Shown here one piece after another: positions 22,255 to 32,992 of a DNA stretch of 64,000 nt. The stretch covers positions 3,489,501-3,553,500 of the forward strand of contig BSBM01000261.1 in the NCBI GenBank assembly GCA_027924585.1. The letters run 5' to 3'. The notes beneath the pieces are model-generated. The model searched no databases and was not told the origin of the DNA. It worked only from the letters and a program-made list of their open reading frames with translations. A program made the translations under genes and the position numbers. This DNA is from Larix kaempferi (Eukaryota; Streptophyta; Pinopsida; Pinales; Pinaceae). Positions within the stretch are counted from its first letter, which is position 1. Each line of letters starts with the position of its first letter.

Positions 22255-23330
22255 CTCGAATTATCCCTGATAACGTCCATATACAATTCATCATGAGTTT
22301 GAGCCACAGGTTGTATGGTTTCAGCAGAGAGCAACAATTGTTTTAATGAGATAAATCAATGAAGCATATATTTAGGAAGTAAAACATTATTTCAATTATA
22401 AGACACACATTGAAACATTTGAAGCTCTTAAAAGATGAGTGTGGGATAAGCTATGTTGCGGACGCTATTGGTTTTATTGGACCGATAGGTGATTCGCGGA
22501 AGCAATCGGCCTCCGGTTCCGCCTCGCGGAAGGAGAAGTCCTTCGCTATGGCTGCGGTTGGAGAGGTCGAAGGCGGGGAAGAGGCGGGTTGACTCGGTGA
22601 GGGCTATGGATGCTATCGTCAGGCGCGGCCACTTGCCGAGTCACTATGGGAGGCTTTAGTCTGAGCGAAGGTAACGGTGCCGGGGACAAACTGACGGGGA
22701 GAGCTAGGGCGGCTTCAAGTTTTGGCTCTCGTGGCTTAACCGCTTACGGGTTTCGGCTTCGCGTGTAGGGACTGGGGTTTATGGGAAAAGGGCCCAGGGT
22801 TCACGGTCAGGGACATGGAAAGCCCATAGGGTTTCGATAACTTAACCCACGACGAGGGGCGCGGCCCGGGGTTTAAATTCAACACAAGGCATGGTTAACC
22901 GTCCGCACCCATCAACATAAAATATACGTTTTACGAAGGCTCATGACGATTTTGTGAAACGAAAACTCCGTTCACTGTACCTGACGGGCAAAACATAGCC
23001 CTTGACGGGTGTTTTGCCCGTCACAATCCCACTAAAACCCAATAATTTCCCCAAAAGGACAGCTCAGTAGTGAAAAACAAGGTGAAGATCCTACCTGGCA
23101 CCGTGGGGATTGCTTGAGCAGGGTGGCTGCGAGCACGGATGCGCGAGGTGAGCTGGAGCGATTTGCACGGTATCGCACGTCGCTGGCCGGTTTAAAACAA
23201 TGGTGTATTGGTCGAGCCCCCATGGTATTTTATAAAGACTGGCACGTGTGAGCATTTAATTGGGTAGGTGGCGTGGTTAAAACGGGGTTTAAATTCGCCG
23301 TGCGTAGCGGTCACGTCAAAGCACCTCGGT
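22255..23330 (-). other. Element D upstream region, proximal part
   Basis: Noncoding sequence between the gene start and the hairpin array. It contains GC-rich stretches and no recognisable frame. AAATATATGC on the - strand near 22365-22375 is a weak TATA candidate for the large gene. Confidence 0.45.
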
Positions 23331-23374
23331 TTCCGTGCGACCGTCACTTGCGGGGCCAGTTCGCGAATTGCATC

Positions 23375-23584
23375 CGCCGTTGCGGAAGGATTCGATGAAA
23401 GCTTCCGACGTTTCGGGGCTTAAAGCGGAAAGGAAACTCGAAGCCTTCCGCGAGAGTCTGCCGCGTAGCGGACGGGTAACGCCAAAGCTTCCGCCCTTTC
23501 GGAACGGTATAGCGAATGCTCCCGGTATTTTCGGAAGACTTTTGCGAAAGCTTCCGCGAACCAAAGCCTCGTTGATTTTCGGAA

Positions 23585-23624
<40 letters not shown>

Positions 23625-24610
23625 GCTACGGCTCCCGCTAGTTTCGGAAAGCTTTTGGGAATGGCTTCTGCCGTTCCGGAAGCAAAACTTATACTTTTCC
23701 GCATATTTACCCGGGGTCGTTTCGGAGTCCTTTTGCCGAGCGGGTTAAGTGATTGGCTTCCGCTGTTTCGGAAGGGTAGCCCGAAGGCTTCCGCGTTTCG
23801 GGAGCAAAGGCTGAAGGCCTCCGTGACAGCTTTCTTGAGGAAATCCTGAGTCCTTTCATGGTTTTCGGAGGGCAATCGTGAATTTCTCCGCGGGACTTAT
23901 GGGGATGGCTTCCGCCGTTTCGGGACGTTTTCATGAATTCCCCCGCCGTTGCGGAAGGATTCGATGAAAGCTTCCGACGTTTCGTAAAACGTTTCCGCTT
24001 ATTTTCTTTTGGAAAGATATCGCGGTGGCTTCCGCTGTTTCGGAAGGGTTCCCTGAATTCCCCCGCCGTTTCGGGTGGGCTCACTTAAACTCCCGTCGTT
24101 GCGGAAGGTTGAAACTAAAAAATCTCTAAGTCCTTTGTTCCCGCAGTCTTCTCATCGAAAGAAAATCTAAGTCCTTTTCGGGAGACTAAGGTGAATGAGC
24201 CCCGCCGTTTCGGGAGGTTCGAGTGAAAGGCTCCGCCGTTTCGGGAACTAAGTCGTTTCGGAGCTTGAACCGTTCCGCAAAAGCAACGATTAAAAAATAA
24301 ATTTCCAAGTGCTTTTACTTCGGAAGAAAATGATGAACTGCTTTGTGTTATTTCGGCGAGTTTATCCGAATGGCTTCCGCCGTTTCGGAAGACAGAGCTG
24401 AATTGTTCCGCCGTTTCGGATGGTTTTGTTGAATTCCTTGCCGTTTCGGGAGAACAACGCGAACCTTTCCGTGGTCGCGGAAGACTTGATCGAAAGCTTC
24501 CGCCGTTTCGGGTGGTTTTGCCCAATGGCTCCCGCGGATTTTGACAAAGAAAATCTAGGTCCTCCTCTCGGAAAGGTTGGACGTTTGACTCCCGCTGTTT
24601 CGGGGCAAAG
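23375..24610 (-). repeat. Element D hairpin array with CCGTTT-type loop
   Basis: About twenty short inverted repeats are scattered every 30-60 bases. Examples: CTTCCG-CCGTTT-CGGAAG (24374-24391), TTCCG-CCGTTT-CGGA (24416-24430), CTTCCG-CTGTTT-CGGAAG near 23757 and 24029, CCCG-CCGTTT-CGGG near 24061, TCCG-CCGTTG-CGGA near 23383 and 23943. Stems vary in length and sequence while the loop stays C-Y-G-T-T-(T/G). A run of about 37 T (23587-23623) lies within. The array is upstream of the 1078-codon gene, so it would sit in its leader or promoter. Confidence 0.85.
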
Positions 24611-24836
24611 TCCGGATTACTTCAAAACGTTTGGGCAAAACTAAGTTATCTTTTGGCTTAATGGGGAGAACATGGGAGGATTGACGGCAAGCAGCTCAGC
24701 AGGGAAGCAAAATTTTATGTTGAAAACAGAGCGGACGGCTGGGATGTCTTCTCAAGCAGACTTTCTACGGAAAATACAGGAGGGGCCCCAACATGTACAA
24801 AATTTTGGGGAGGGGTGTTGCTGCAACAACAGATCT

Positions 24837-25481
24837 TAACTGAGAGAACAACATGTACAGCATATATACAGCATATCAATCATGGACACAATAATGCAGC
24901 ACACAAGAGACAGAGTTTACTTGGGGAAAACCATAAAGGTGAAAAACCCTAATAAATTCCTCAGAGATAGATAGAGCGATGATACAACCCAAGCATAAGA
25001 GATAGACATCTCCTAGCAGCAGCTTCTCCTCCTCCACAAGTGCGCCACTCTCCAAAGAGTGTGTGTGAGAATAGAATGATAAAATAGAGTGCCTCTTGCA
25101 CTCTATTTATACTTGACTTGACTTGCCTAATAACCTTTACTAGGTCAGCCTCAACTTAACCACATAACACAATGATGACTGGGCCGACACCCAATAGGGT
25201 GGTATAATAACCCTTTGAACCACATGGCCGACCCCCAATAGGGTGGCCTAATACCCCTTTGACCCACATGACTTATACAGGACCGACCCCAACAAGGTGG
25301 TCTAATAACCCATCAAGTATAAGTTACGACACTTACAATATAAATGACGACACTTCCGTATAGAGGAATAGTAACATCTCTATAGGAATACAAACACTTC
25401 CATATAGAGGAATAATACCATCTCTATAGGAGTACAATATACATATATGAAATACATTCCGAAGTTACATATACATCAACA
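24837..25481 (-). repeat. Larger part of copia A 5' LTR
   Basis: This is the bulk of the split LTR. It carries the - strand TATA box, tandem AGGGTGGT-type units and the ATATACATCAACA end. See the LTR entry spanning element D. Confidence 0.9.
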
Positions 25482-25700
25482 CTCATTGCACCTACAATTG
25501 TACAAGTGTTAGATATTTTTGCAGAAACAGAAGGAAGGGAAGAGAAATGGGGAAAGACTAAAAGTACAAAAAGAAAGAAATTTTAAAAAAGGTGAAAATT
25601 CGAAGATTGACGTGTGGAAGAAAAGGTCAATTCTATTCAATTTACCATATTGGGAGGTATGTGCACACATTACCTTAAGGCCTGAAATGTACGATGCTTG
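25482..25700 (+). pseudogene. CACTA Tnp2 transposase resumes after copia A
   Basis: After the second CTCAT the transposase frame picks up from residue His-Leu-Ile at 1216 and runs APTIVQVLDIFAE. A stop follows at about 25588. A shifted frame then reads VWKKRSILFNLPYWE, the conserved block before the DUF4218 region. A likely intron begins GTATGTG at about 25658, and its best acceptor is the AG just before CTCCTAGTG at about 25786, which keeps the frame (YWE joined to LLVRHILDLMH). Confidence 0.8.
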
Positions 25701-25785
25701 AAGGATTTCATTGTGTTTAATATGAATATATTGTTTAATTTTTCTTTGATATAATTCATTGATTTTTTATATTGTTGGATGCAGA

Positions 25786-26413
25786 GCTCCTAGTGCGCCA
25801 CATTTTAGATTTAATGCACATAGAAAAAAAAGTGTTCGAAAGTATTTTTGGAACCCTTTTGGATATAAAAGATAAATCAAAGGATGGGAAAAATTATTGT
25901 GATGACTTACAACAGTTGGGTATAAGGAGGTCCCTGTGGCCACAACAAAAAGGAAAAAAAATATTTCTTCCACCCGCACCACACACTCTTTCAAAAAAGG
26001 AGAAAGAGATTCTTTGTCGTGTTTTGTTCACGTTAAAAGTTCCAGATGGATATACTTCAAACCCTACAAATCATGTATCTATGAAAGATCTCAAGCTTCA
26101 TAGTATGAAAGCGCATGATTGCCATGTTCTCATGCAACAAATCCTTCTAGTAGAATTGCGCCATGTGCTACCAAAAGCAGTTCGAAACGCTATTAGTAGG
26201 ATTTGCTTCATTTATAGGCGAATTTGTGCAAAAATGGTGGATCCAACAGATCTTGATAACTTACAAGATGATGTTGTGGAAACTTTGTGCTTACTCGAAA
26301 AATATTTCCTCCCTTCATTCTTTGATATAATGATACATTTGAATGTACACTTGGTGCGAGAGCTACGTTATTGTGGACCAGTTGCATATCGATGGATGTA
26401 CCCTTTTGAAAGG
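25786..26413 (+). pseudogene. CACTA Tnp2 / DUF4218 exon
   Basis: About 208 open codons with HILDLMHIEKKVFESIFGTL, MKAHDCHVLMQQILLVELRH and LNVHLVRELRYCGPVAYRWM. These match the junction of Tnp2 and the DUF4218 domain typical of plant CACTA elements. The exon ends at the G before GTCAGTG (about 26414). The next exon begins after TTTTTTCTAG at about 26543, giving MYPFER joined to NMKVFKSYVK in frame. No stop occurs in the exon. Confidence 0.88.
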
Positions 26414-26542
26414 TCAGTGAAATTTTATTAAGTGCAAATACACATAAATTCCAGCATTTTATGTGCATATAATAATAATACATTACTAGCAACTCTTTAG
26501 TCATACTTTTGACTTCTCTACAAATTGTTTGTTTTTTTCTAG

Positions 26543-26840
26543 GAACATGAAAGTTTTCAAAAGTTATGTGAAAAATAAGAATACGCCCGAAGGCTGCATA
26601 GTTGAAAACTACACTGTGGAGGAATCCATAAAATTTTGTGTTGGATATGTTGAAGGTATGTATTATATTGAAAGCATGCCTACTAGAAATGAAGATTGGG
26701 ACGATGAAGAAGGAGATGTTGGACAATATGGGAAGGCCTTATCTAGTGGAACTTCTATTGAATTAGATAAAACTAGTTTGTTACAAGCCCACAGATGGGT
26801 CTTGCACAACATAGATGAAATTCAACCTTGGATAAAGTAA
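26543..26840 (+). pseudogene. CACTA DUF4218 second exon
   Basis: It opens with NMKVFKSYVKNKNTPEGCIV and ENYTVEESIKFCVGYVEGM, the conserved end of DUF4218. It closes with LLQAHRWVLHNIDEIQPWIK before a stop or splice at about 26839. A further short block at 26925-27030 contains QQFSDWLRKQ, the usual linker before DUF4216, in a shifted frame. Confidence 0.8.
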
Positions 26841-27159
26841 TATACACATAGTTATGAAATCATTTTTTATTATAATATATCACAATTTTTTCATAAATTG
26901 TTTATTGACATTACTTGAAAATAGGATGCACTTGACAGAAATTGCCAATAGTAACATCCAAGCCCAAAAAGCTGAAGTCTTACTGCAAAAGTCCACAACC
27001 AACAATTTAGTGATTGGTTAAGAAAACAGGTAATGATATGTTCTTCATATTAGATTTAATTGAACTTCATTGATCAAGACTATTATGATGTATGAAGGTG
27101 AGATTCTTTTAATATATTTTGAAATTGCATGGTTTTCTAACGACATTTAAAAATTTACA

Positions 27160-27810
27160 GGTGGAAGGAAAATAAAATATTTTTGATACCCTTAAATGGT
27201 TGGCACGTGGCCCAAGGAAATATTCAACTAAGTATGATAGATACTTAATCAATGGGTGTAGATTTCATGTTAAAAGCATAGAAAATGTCAGGGCCACCCA
27301 AAATAGTGGTGTGTGCATAGATGCACAAACATTAATGAGATCAAGTGCAAAGGATAAAAACCCTATACATCAAACGACAACATATTATGGAGTGATTCAA
27401 GAAATAATGTTATTGGACTACTATTTGGTGCAGTATCCATTGTTCAAATGTAATTGGATAGATGTACACAAGAAGAATGGAATGAAAGTTGATGAAATTG
27501 GTTTCACCATGGTGAATCTGAAGAGATGCTTGAGTAAGTATAGACTGCAATATAATCCATTTATTCTAGCATCACAAGCGAAACAAGTATTTTATGTACA
27601 AGATCCAGTAGAGAATGACTGGTGTATAGTTTTGACATGCCCTCCGAAGGGATCAAGAAATTGTAATAGATATGAATTGGAGTATGCAGATTTATCAAGT
27701 GTTGCATATTTTGAAGGGACGAAATGCAAAGAGGATGAAGCTATAGGTGATTGTGGCATGGATTATGTTTGACAAGATTGTGAAGGCACATGGTTGGATG
27801 TTGTTCAGTA
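27160..27810 (+). pseudogene. CACTA DUF4216 region
   Basis: 190 open codons (27200-27772) preceded by LKWLARGPRKYSTKYD. Family features are the GCRFHVKSIENVRATQNSGV block, YYGVIQEIMLLDYY, LFKCNWIDV, ASQAKQVFYVQDP and DWCIVLTCPP. A stop at 27770 is followed by the family continuation in a shifted frame (QDCEGTWLDVVQ) up to a GTAAGTAG donor at about 27811. Fragments that may be last exons are at 27985-28020 and 28222-28280. Confidence 0.85.
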
Positions 27811-28478
27811 AGTAGCATGCATGATTTATTTATCAGTTCTCATTTAAGTTGTATTTGTGAAAATTTATATCTTAGATTATTACTTGGATTTACCTTTCAT
27901 GCATATATTTTTTGTTTTGCTAATGTTTATGCATGGACCTTATCTGTTTTATTGTGTTATGTAACTTTCATTTATTTTTACAGTAGATAGATTGGGTGTG
28001 GGGAATTGAGAGTGATGTGAGGGGGGGGGGGGGGGGCATATGAGCTTCAACCTTCACGTGGTTGGCCTTGTTTAGTAGAGAATAAGATATTCTTGAAACC
28101 AAGAGAAGCTCATTCAGGTATTTTCATTTGTTTTTTTTAGAATTTCATATATGTTATGCCTTTTTTTACATATCTATCAATCGCTTATATGAAAATAACA
28201 TTTTGTCATGATATATGCAGGTCTTCGCAATGGAAAGCAATATAATGAAAATTTGTATCGTTCTCTAATTCATATTTGTAAGTTATCACCATAACGAATT
28301 TGTCAATTAGATATCTTATTGTCGTTTCATTGATTATAACGTGTTGATTTCTTCATTTTAAGTACAATTGTACTTGTCTATTTTATGAATTGATTTTATT
28401 CGAAGCATGAGAGATAATAACATCATGAATTTAACAATGAAAGAAAAACATTCACATGAGAAGGGAGATAAACAAACT
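27811..28478 (+). other. CACTA region downstream of DUF4216
   Basis: Probable introns and small exons of the transposase gene. ATTGGGTGTGGGGAATTGAG follows a TTTTTACAG acceptor at about 27985, and GTCTTCGCAATGG follows ATATGCAG at about 28222. A run of about 17 G starts at 28021. Nothing else is recognisable before element C. Confidence 0.5.
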
Positions 28479-28897
28479 GTAAGACTAATGACACAAGAAT
28501 CTCTGGTAAATCACTGCTCGGCCTTGCCCAAACTTTATTAAACAATAACTCAAAATGATTGACAAATTACACACAGGCCCAACAAAAATTTTCAACCCTT
28601 CTTCATTCGATTACATTGTATTTATAGGTTTTCTGAGCCTCAGGCTCTACTTGCTCTGAACATAAAACAGTTACAACTTCCTAGTGACACCTAACCTGGG
28701 CATATTCACCACTACAACCTCTAGACAGAGCTGGCAAAAAATGGCTTAACTGCCTTTTACATTTACTGGTCATTTTTACTATATGACCACAGACTCTAAC
28801 AAAAAGACAAAATGAACTGGTGGTTGCTCCTCCAGCTGGATGCTCCCACTAGCTGGATACTCCCACTAACTAGCTGCTTCCATTAACTTTGAATCCT

Positions 28898-30905
28898 TCA
28901 TGCACCTAGTTTTATTTTTCCTTTACCATATTTTTCAATTAACTTCCATTGCTCGGTTGTGGGAAGATCCAGGGTGGCAAGCTCTTTGAGCAATAATCTC
29001 ATTTCAGTGTGCTCCTTGTATGAGTATCCTGTGTGGAGTGTTCGAGGTTCCTTTCCTATCTCAAAATCTCTTGCCAATTTTTCGGCCACTATCTTTCCTG
29101 TCAGAGGCTGATCCATACCTACAAAACCCTCCCGGTCCATCCCGCAATCCCATAGTTTAGCTTTATATTCCTCCTTCATTCGCATGGTTCCATCCTCTTC
29201 CCAAAACATGGGCAAACCCTTCTTAAACAAAGGATCAAATGCTTCTTTGAATAGCTTCACCTGGTTGGCCAGGATATCTATTCCTGATTGAGTGATATTT
29301 ACTTGCTGGTGCTTGTTGATTACCCTCTTAGCCCATATGATTGTGGCCACCCTATCCTTGATGTTGGCTACTTGAGCCTGGTCTTCAAACAGACCATTCA
29401 GAATATCTACTGCATTTTGGGCATAATCCATGGGCTTCTTGTTCAACTTTATATTGGCCACTATTACAGGTTGTTTTTTGAGCTTAACTACAGCCTCCTT
29501 ATCTAATATGTAGTCCATATAGGGTCTTAGGTCTTCTTCCTGCACAATGATATCATCCTAGATGATCTTCTTAACTTCCTGCAGAGCACTATACCCTACA
29601 ACTTGCTGCTTCAACCTGTCAATATCATCCTGCATCCCCTGGTACTTGGTTTCCCAATCCTCCCTTTCCTTTTCTGCAGTGTCTTTTAGGGATTTCAGAT
29701 TGGCAACTTGCTTTTTTAATCTGGTCACTTCAACATCCTCTAGAATGGCCTTGGCTATTTTCCCTAGGATAGAAAAATCTACAGAATCTACTGAGGGTGT
29801 GACCCTCTCCTCCACTTCTTTCTCTTTCTCTTTTTCATTCACTTTCTTCTCCAGCTCTTCAAACTGGGCTTTCCATACTTTCTCACTAGCTATTTCAATG
29901 GACATGTCAAACTGCAACTTATTTTCTTTCTCCCCAAACTCTACTAGTAGGGCTTTACAGTCAGTCAATTCACCTTGTAACTTTTATTTTTCTTCCTCTA
30001 GTTTTGCTATTTCAGGTGCATTCACCAATTGGGCAGCGGGGATTTTTAATTTCTTCTTTAGAGACAGGATGTCTTGATCTTTCTCATTTAGCAGCTCATG
30101 TATGCTTTTTATTTTGTCTTCGTCAGTCTTAGTCGCTAACAATTGTGCTTCGTGCTTCTTCACTCGTGCCTTTAAAGACTTGTTCTCTACCTTCTCCAAT
30201 CTTAGCTGATTCTAAACCTTGGATTTATTTTCTTTCACCTTTGACAACTCCAAGGAAGCCTTCAATAGTTTATTATAGATGACCTCACTTGTCTCCTTAT
30301 GTAAATTGATTAGATTAGGAACTGGGATATCCTCTACGTTGACTTTTAATTCTGTGGCTTTATTTTTGGTGGCTAGGGCAAGGCTTAAAGTATTCTGGGA
30401 GAGGTTTCTGCTTGCCACCAGGGCCACATATTTCTTGGATATTTTTCTCACTTCGGCATATAGTTTGGATTCTACTACAATGTTATTAGGGCTCTCTACA
30501 TACTCTTCTAGCAGCTCGGCCCTGCTTATGCTCAATGTTGTAGATCCCTTGGGTGCTTTTCAAAATACATGCTCTTTAACCTCAAAAGATGGTACTATGA
30601 ACCTGGCCTGCTTCTTTTTAGGTTGCTCTGTCTATATCTTCACTAATTGTTGATCAACCTCTTCCAATTTATGCCTCTTTGAGGCTCTTTCAGTATCACT
30701 GTCTATATTCATGGGCCCAATTCCCTCCAGCTTGCTGGGTTTTTCTGAAATGATTGTGAGGGGCATGGCTACTGGTACTACTAGGATTTGACTGGGTGAG
30801 CTAGGCATTGATGATGTGCCTCTTTGAAAAATGAGTGCAAAAGATGGGGAGACTTCTGGTGGGTCAATATCCATCTGTCCCTTATCAATGTATTCTAGCC
30901 AATTT
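28898..30905 (-). pseudogene. Element C large protein, C-terminal half
   Basis: Successive - strand pieces (30632-30874, 30212-30535, 29984-30199, 29558-29968, 28898-29545) lie in one frame apart from a few stops. First is a Pro/Met/Asp-rich linker with MDIDPPEVSPSF and PMNIDSDTERASKRHKLEE. A long coiled coil follows (VKKHEAQLLATKTDEDK, LEKKVNEKEKEKEVEERV, EREDWETKYQGMQDDIDRLK). The end is a compact helical part (LFEDQAQVANIKDRVATIIW). The layout matches the second half of the element D protein. The interruptions are single stops, mostly TAG or TAA, so decay is moderate. Confidence 0.7.
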
Positions 30906-30910
30906 GCTCT

Positions 30911-31545
30911 TGTTAAATTTTCAGAATTTACTTCGATCTGATCTAGGATGTTAACTGAGAGAACAACATATACAACATATCAATCATGGACACAATAATG
31001 CAAGCACACAAGAGACACGGATTTTACTTGGGGAAAACCATAAAGGTGAAAAAACCCAATAACTTCCTCAGAGATAGATAGAGCAATGATACAACCAGAA
31101 TACAAGAGATAGTCTTCTCCTAGCAGCAGAGCCTCCTCCTCCACAAGTGCGCCACTCTCCCAAGTGTGAGTGAGAGAATAGAATGTGTAAAATGAGAGAG
31201 ACACACTCTCTATTTATACACTAACTTGACTTGACCTTTACTCAACTAGGTCGACCTCAAGTTAACCACTTAACATAATGCTGACTGGGCCGACCCCCAC
31301 TAGGGTGGTCTAATAACCCTTTGACCCACATGGACGACCCCTAATAGGGTGGTCTAATAACCCTTTGACCCACATGACTTATACAGGGCCGACCCCAACA
31401 AGGTGTTCTAATAACCCATCAAGTATAAGTTACGACACTTACAATATAAATGACGACACTTCCGTATAGAGGAATAATAACATCTCTATAGGAATACAAT
31501 ATACATATATGTGAAATACATTCTGAATTTACATATACATCAACA
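30911..31545 (-). repeat. 3' LTR of copia B
   Basis: 635 bp with a - strand TATA box at 31210-31219. It is longer than the partner (597 bp) because it holds an extra copy of the AGGGTGGTCTAATAACCCT unit around 31305-31370. Confidence 0.93.
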
Positions 31546-31556
31546 CTCCCTCTTAA

Positions 31557-32430
31557 CTAGGAAGGTATTTCTCGACACAGGTCTTCTAGCACAAGTCTTC
31601 TTCTCTGGATCATCGTCACTGGATAATTTTCATCGAGTCATCATCATCGTCACTGCTGCTGCTATCTCAATCAATCTCTGAATCTACTCGTCATAGGAAG
31701 TTCTACAGAGCTAGTCCTTTTTCATACTGGATGTAGGCCCACCACCTGCAGGTCTTCATCATCACTGGCCATACTGTGGAAATCTCAGGACTTATTACGT
31801 GCGTCACAAAACCTTAAAAGAGTCTCTTGACTAGCAAGAACTCTAAAGAGCATCTGAGGCCTTTTTCATCCTGTCCAGATCTCCAGGACTTATTACATGT
31901 GACCCTACCACAAAACCTCGAAAGGGAATCCCAAGACTGATTACGAGCACAAGGCTCAACCTATCGGATCTCCCAGGGCACAAATTACATGTGGTCACCA
32001 CAAAACCTCGAAAGAGCATCCCAGGACTGATTACGAGCACAAGGCTCAACCTATCGGATCTCCCAGGGCACAAATTACATGTGGTCATGGAAAAAACTCA
32101 AAAGAGCATCCCAGGACTAATTACGAGCACACAGCTCAACCTATCGGATCTCCCAGGGCACAAATTACATGCCATAGGACAAAACCTCGAAAGAGCATCT
32201 ACCAGATATCCCAGGGCACAAATTACATGCCATAGGAAAAACCTCGAAAGACTATCTACAGATCTCCCAAGGCACAAATTATATGTCCTCCCAAGCAAAA
32301 CCTCGAAAGAGCATTTTCCAGATATCCCAGGCTACAAATTACATGCCATAGGCAAAACCTTGAAAGACTATCTGCAAATCTCCCAGGGCACAAATTACAT
32401 GCTTATCTGCACAACCTGTTCCACGACCAC
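31557..32430 (-). repeat. Copia B tandem array of CTCGAAAGAG / ATCTCCCAGG units
   Basis: Units repeat ACCTCGAAAGAGCATCCC, GGACTGATTACGAGCACA, AACCTATCGGATCTCCCAGG and GCACAAATTACATG, most regular from 31900 to 32400. It is equivalent to the copia A arrays at 2150-2339 and 12485-12825. The open frames it contains are repeats without coding signs. Confidence 0.8.
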
Positions 32431-32431
32431 A

Positions 32432-32912
32432 GAGTATCAACCTGATACTCACCATACATCATCCTAATGTACACATGATCATCTTGATCATCATCACTGC
32501 AACATCCTGCTGCATGTCATCTGGAGCAACATCCTAAAGCTCGCCATCCATGATCATCCTGATCATAAAATGCATCTACCTGATGCATACCAAGTATCTA
32601 CCTGATACATATCATCATACATGATCCACCTAATCATACAGTGTATCCACCTGATACAAATACAAATACATGATACATATCACCATACATGATCCACCTG
32701 ATCATACAATGTATCCACCTGATACATATACAGATACATGGTCCAAGCATCCAACATGATGCATATACAAAAATACATACAAGTGATCCAACTGATCATA
32801 TCCAGCATCCAACATGATGCATACATACATATAAATGATCCAACTGATCATATCAAGCATCCAACATGATGCGTACATACATAGCAGTAACTGGAGCATC
32901 ATCCTGATGCTC
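32432..32912 (-). repeat. Copia B hairpin array
   Basis: Same organisation as 12828-13289. GAGTATC-AACCT-GATACTC (32432-32450), TACATC-ATCCT-AATGTA (32455-32471, one pair changed), ATGATC-ATCTT-GATCAT (32475-32491) and others run to GAGCATC-ATCCT-GATGCTC (32894-32912). The last one is a perfect 7-bp stem here, whereas copia A has GAGCATC-GTCCT-AATGCTC at the same place. Confidence 0.9.
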
Positions 32913-32992
32913 ATCATCCAGCGCTTACATCCCCAACCATGTGAAGGATCTTCCTTCCAACATGCTTGGAATGGCTTCTGCAAATGTGTCCA

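Larger units (their letters stand above)
17754..24831 (-). mobile_element. Element D, unclassified 7.1-kb insertion with one 1078-codon gene
   Basis: The insertion is defined by comparing the interrupted copia LTR with its intact partner. GATCT at 17749-17753 is repeated at 24832-24836, and removing one copy plus 17754-24831 restores the LTR. The ends are TGTTGATGC and GCAACAACA (inverse TGTTGTTGC), an 8-of-9 short inverted repeat. I find no direct terminal repeats, so it does not look like a complete LTR element. Each end can fold: TTGATGC faces GCATCAA at the left, TGTTG faces CAACA at the right. The only gene is on the - strand at 19018-22254. A CTATAAATAG box on the - strand at about 18776-18785 lies downstream of the gene, pointing at the left end. 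Confidence 0.8.
1217..25481 (-). mobile_element. Ty1/copia element A, nested host for gypsy E and element D
   Basis: The ends are TG (1217) and CA (25481), flanked by identical 5-bp duplications CTCAT at 1212-1216 and 25482-25486. Removing the element rejoins the CACTA transposase frame. The element reads on the - strand. Its 3' LTR is on the left (1217-1905) and its 5' LTR on the right (17713-25481, split by D). The primer binding site at 17701-17712 reads TGGTATTAGAGC on the - strand, one base off the initiator tRNA-Met sequence. A purine tract (TTAAGAGGGAG on -) sits at 1906-1916. Only RT and RNase H are recognisable. Gag, protease and integrase are absent and replaced by about 2.8 kb of noncoding DNA. 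Confidence 0.93.
17713..25481 (-). repeat. 5' LTR of copia A, split by element D
   Basis: The parts are 17713-17753 and 24837-25481, about 686 bp together, matching the 689-bp partner at 1217-1905. The TATA box on the - strand is at 25103-25112. Confidence 0.9.

Noticed and set aside
23420-24525. Small open frames rich in Arg, Phe, Ser and poly-Lys across the D hairpin array
   Set aside because: They arise from the repeated TTCCGCCGTTTCGG words and the long T run, occur on both strands and have no family features.
17754-24831. Element D as a Helitron
   Set aside because: There is a clear 5-bp target duplication, no TC start or CTRR end, and no Rep/helicase motif.
17754-24831. Element D as a complete LTR retrotransposon
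   Set aside because: The TG..CA ends and 5-bp duplication fit, but the terminal 1 kb at the two ends show no direct repeat, and there is no primer site or purine tract beside an LTR border.
28021-28037. Poly-G run as a functional G-quadruplex site
   Set aside because: A single homopolymer run inside a decayed transposase gene; it may be a sequencing or slippage product.
31843-32467. Open frames within the copia B tandem arrays
   Set aside because: Repeats of CTCGAAAGAGCAT and CCCAGGGCAC words read through in both directions, without codon-level conservation relative to copia A.
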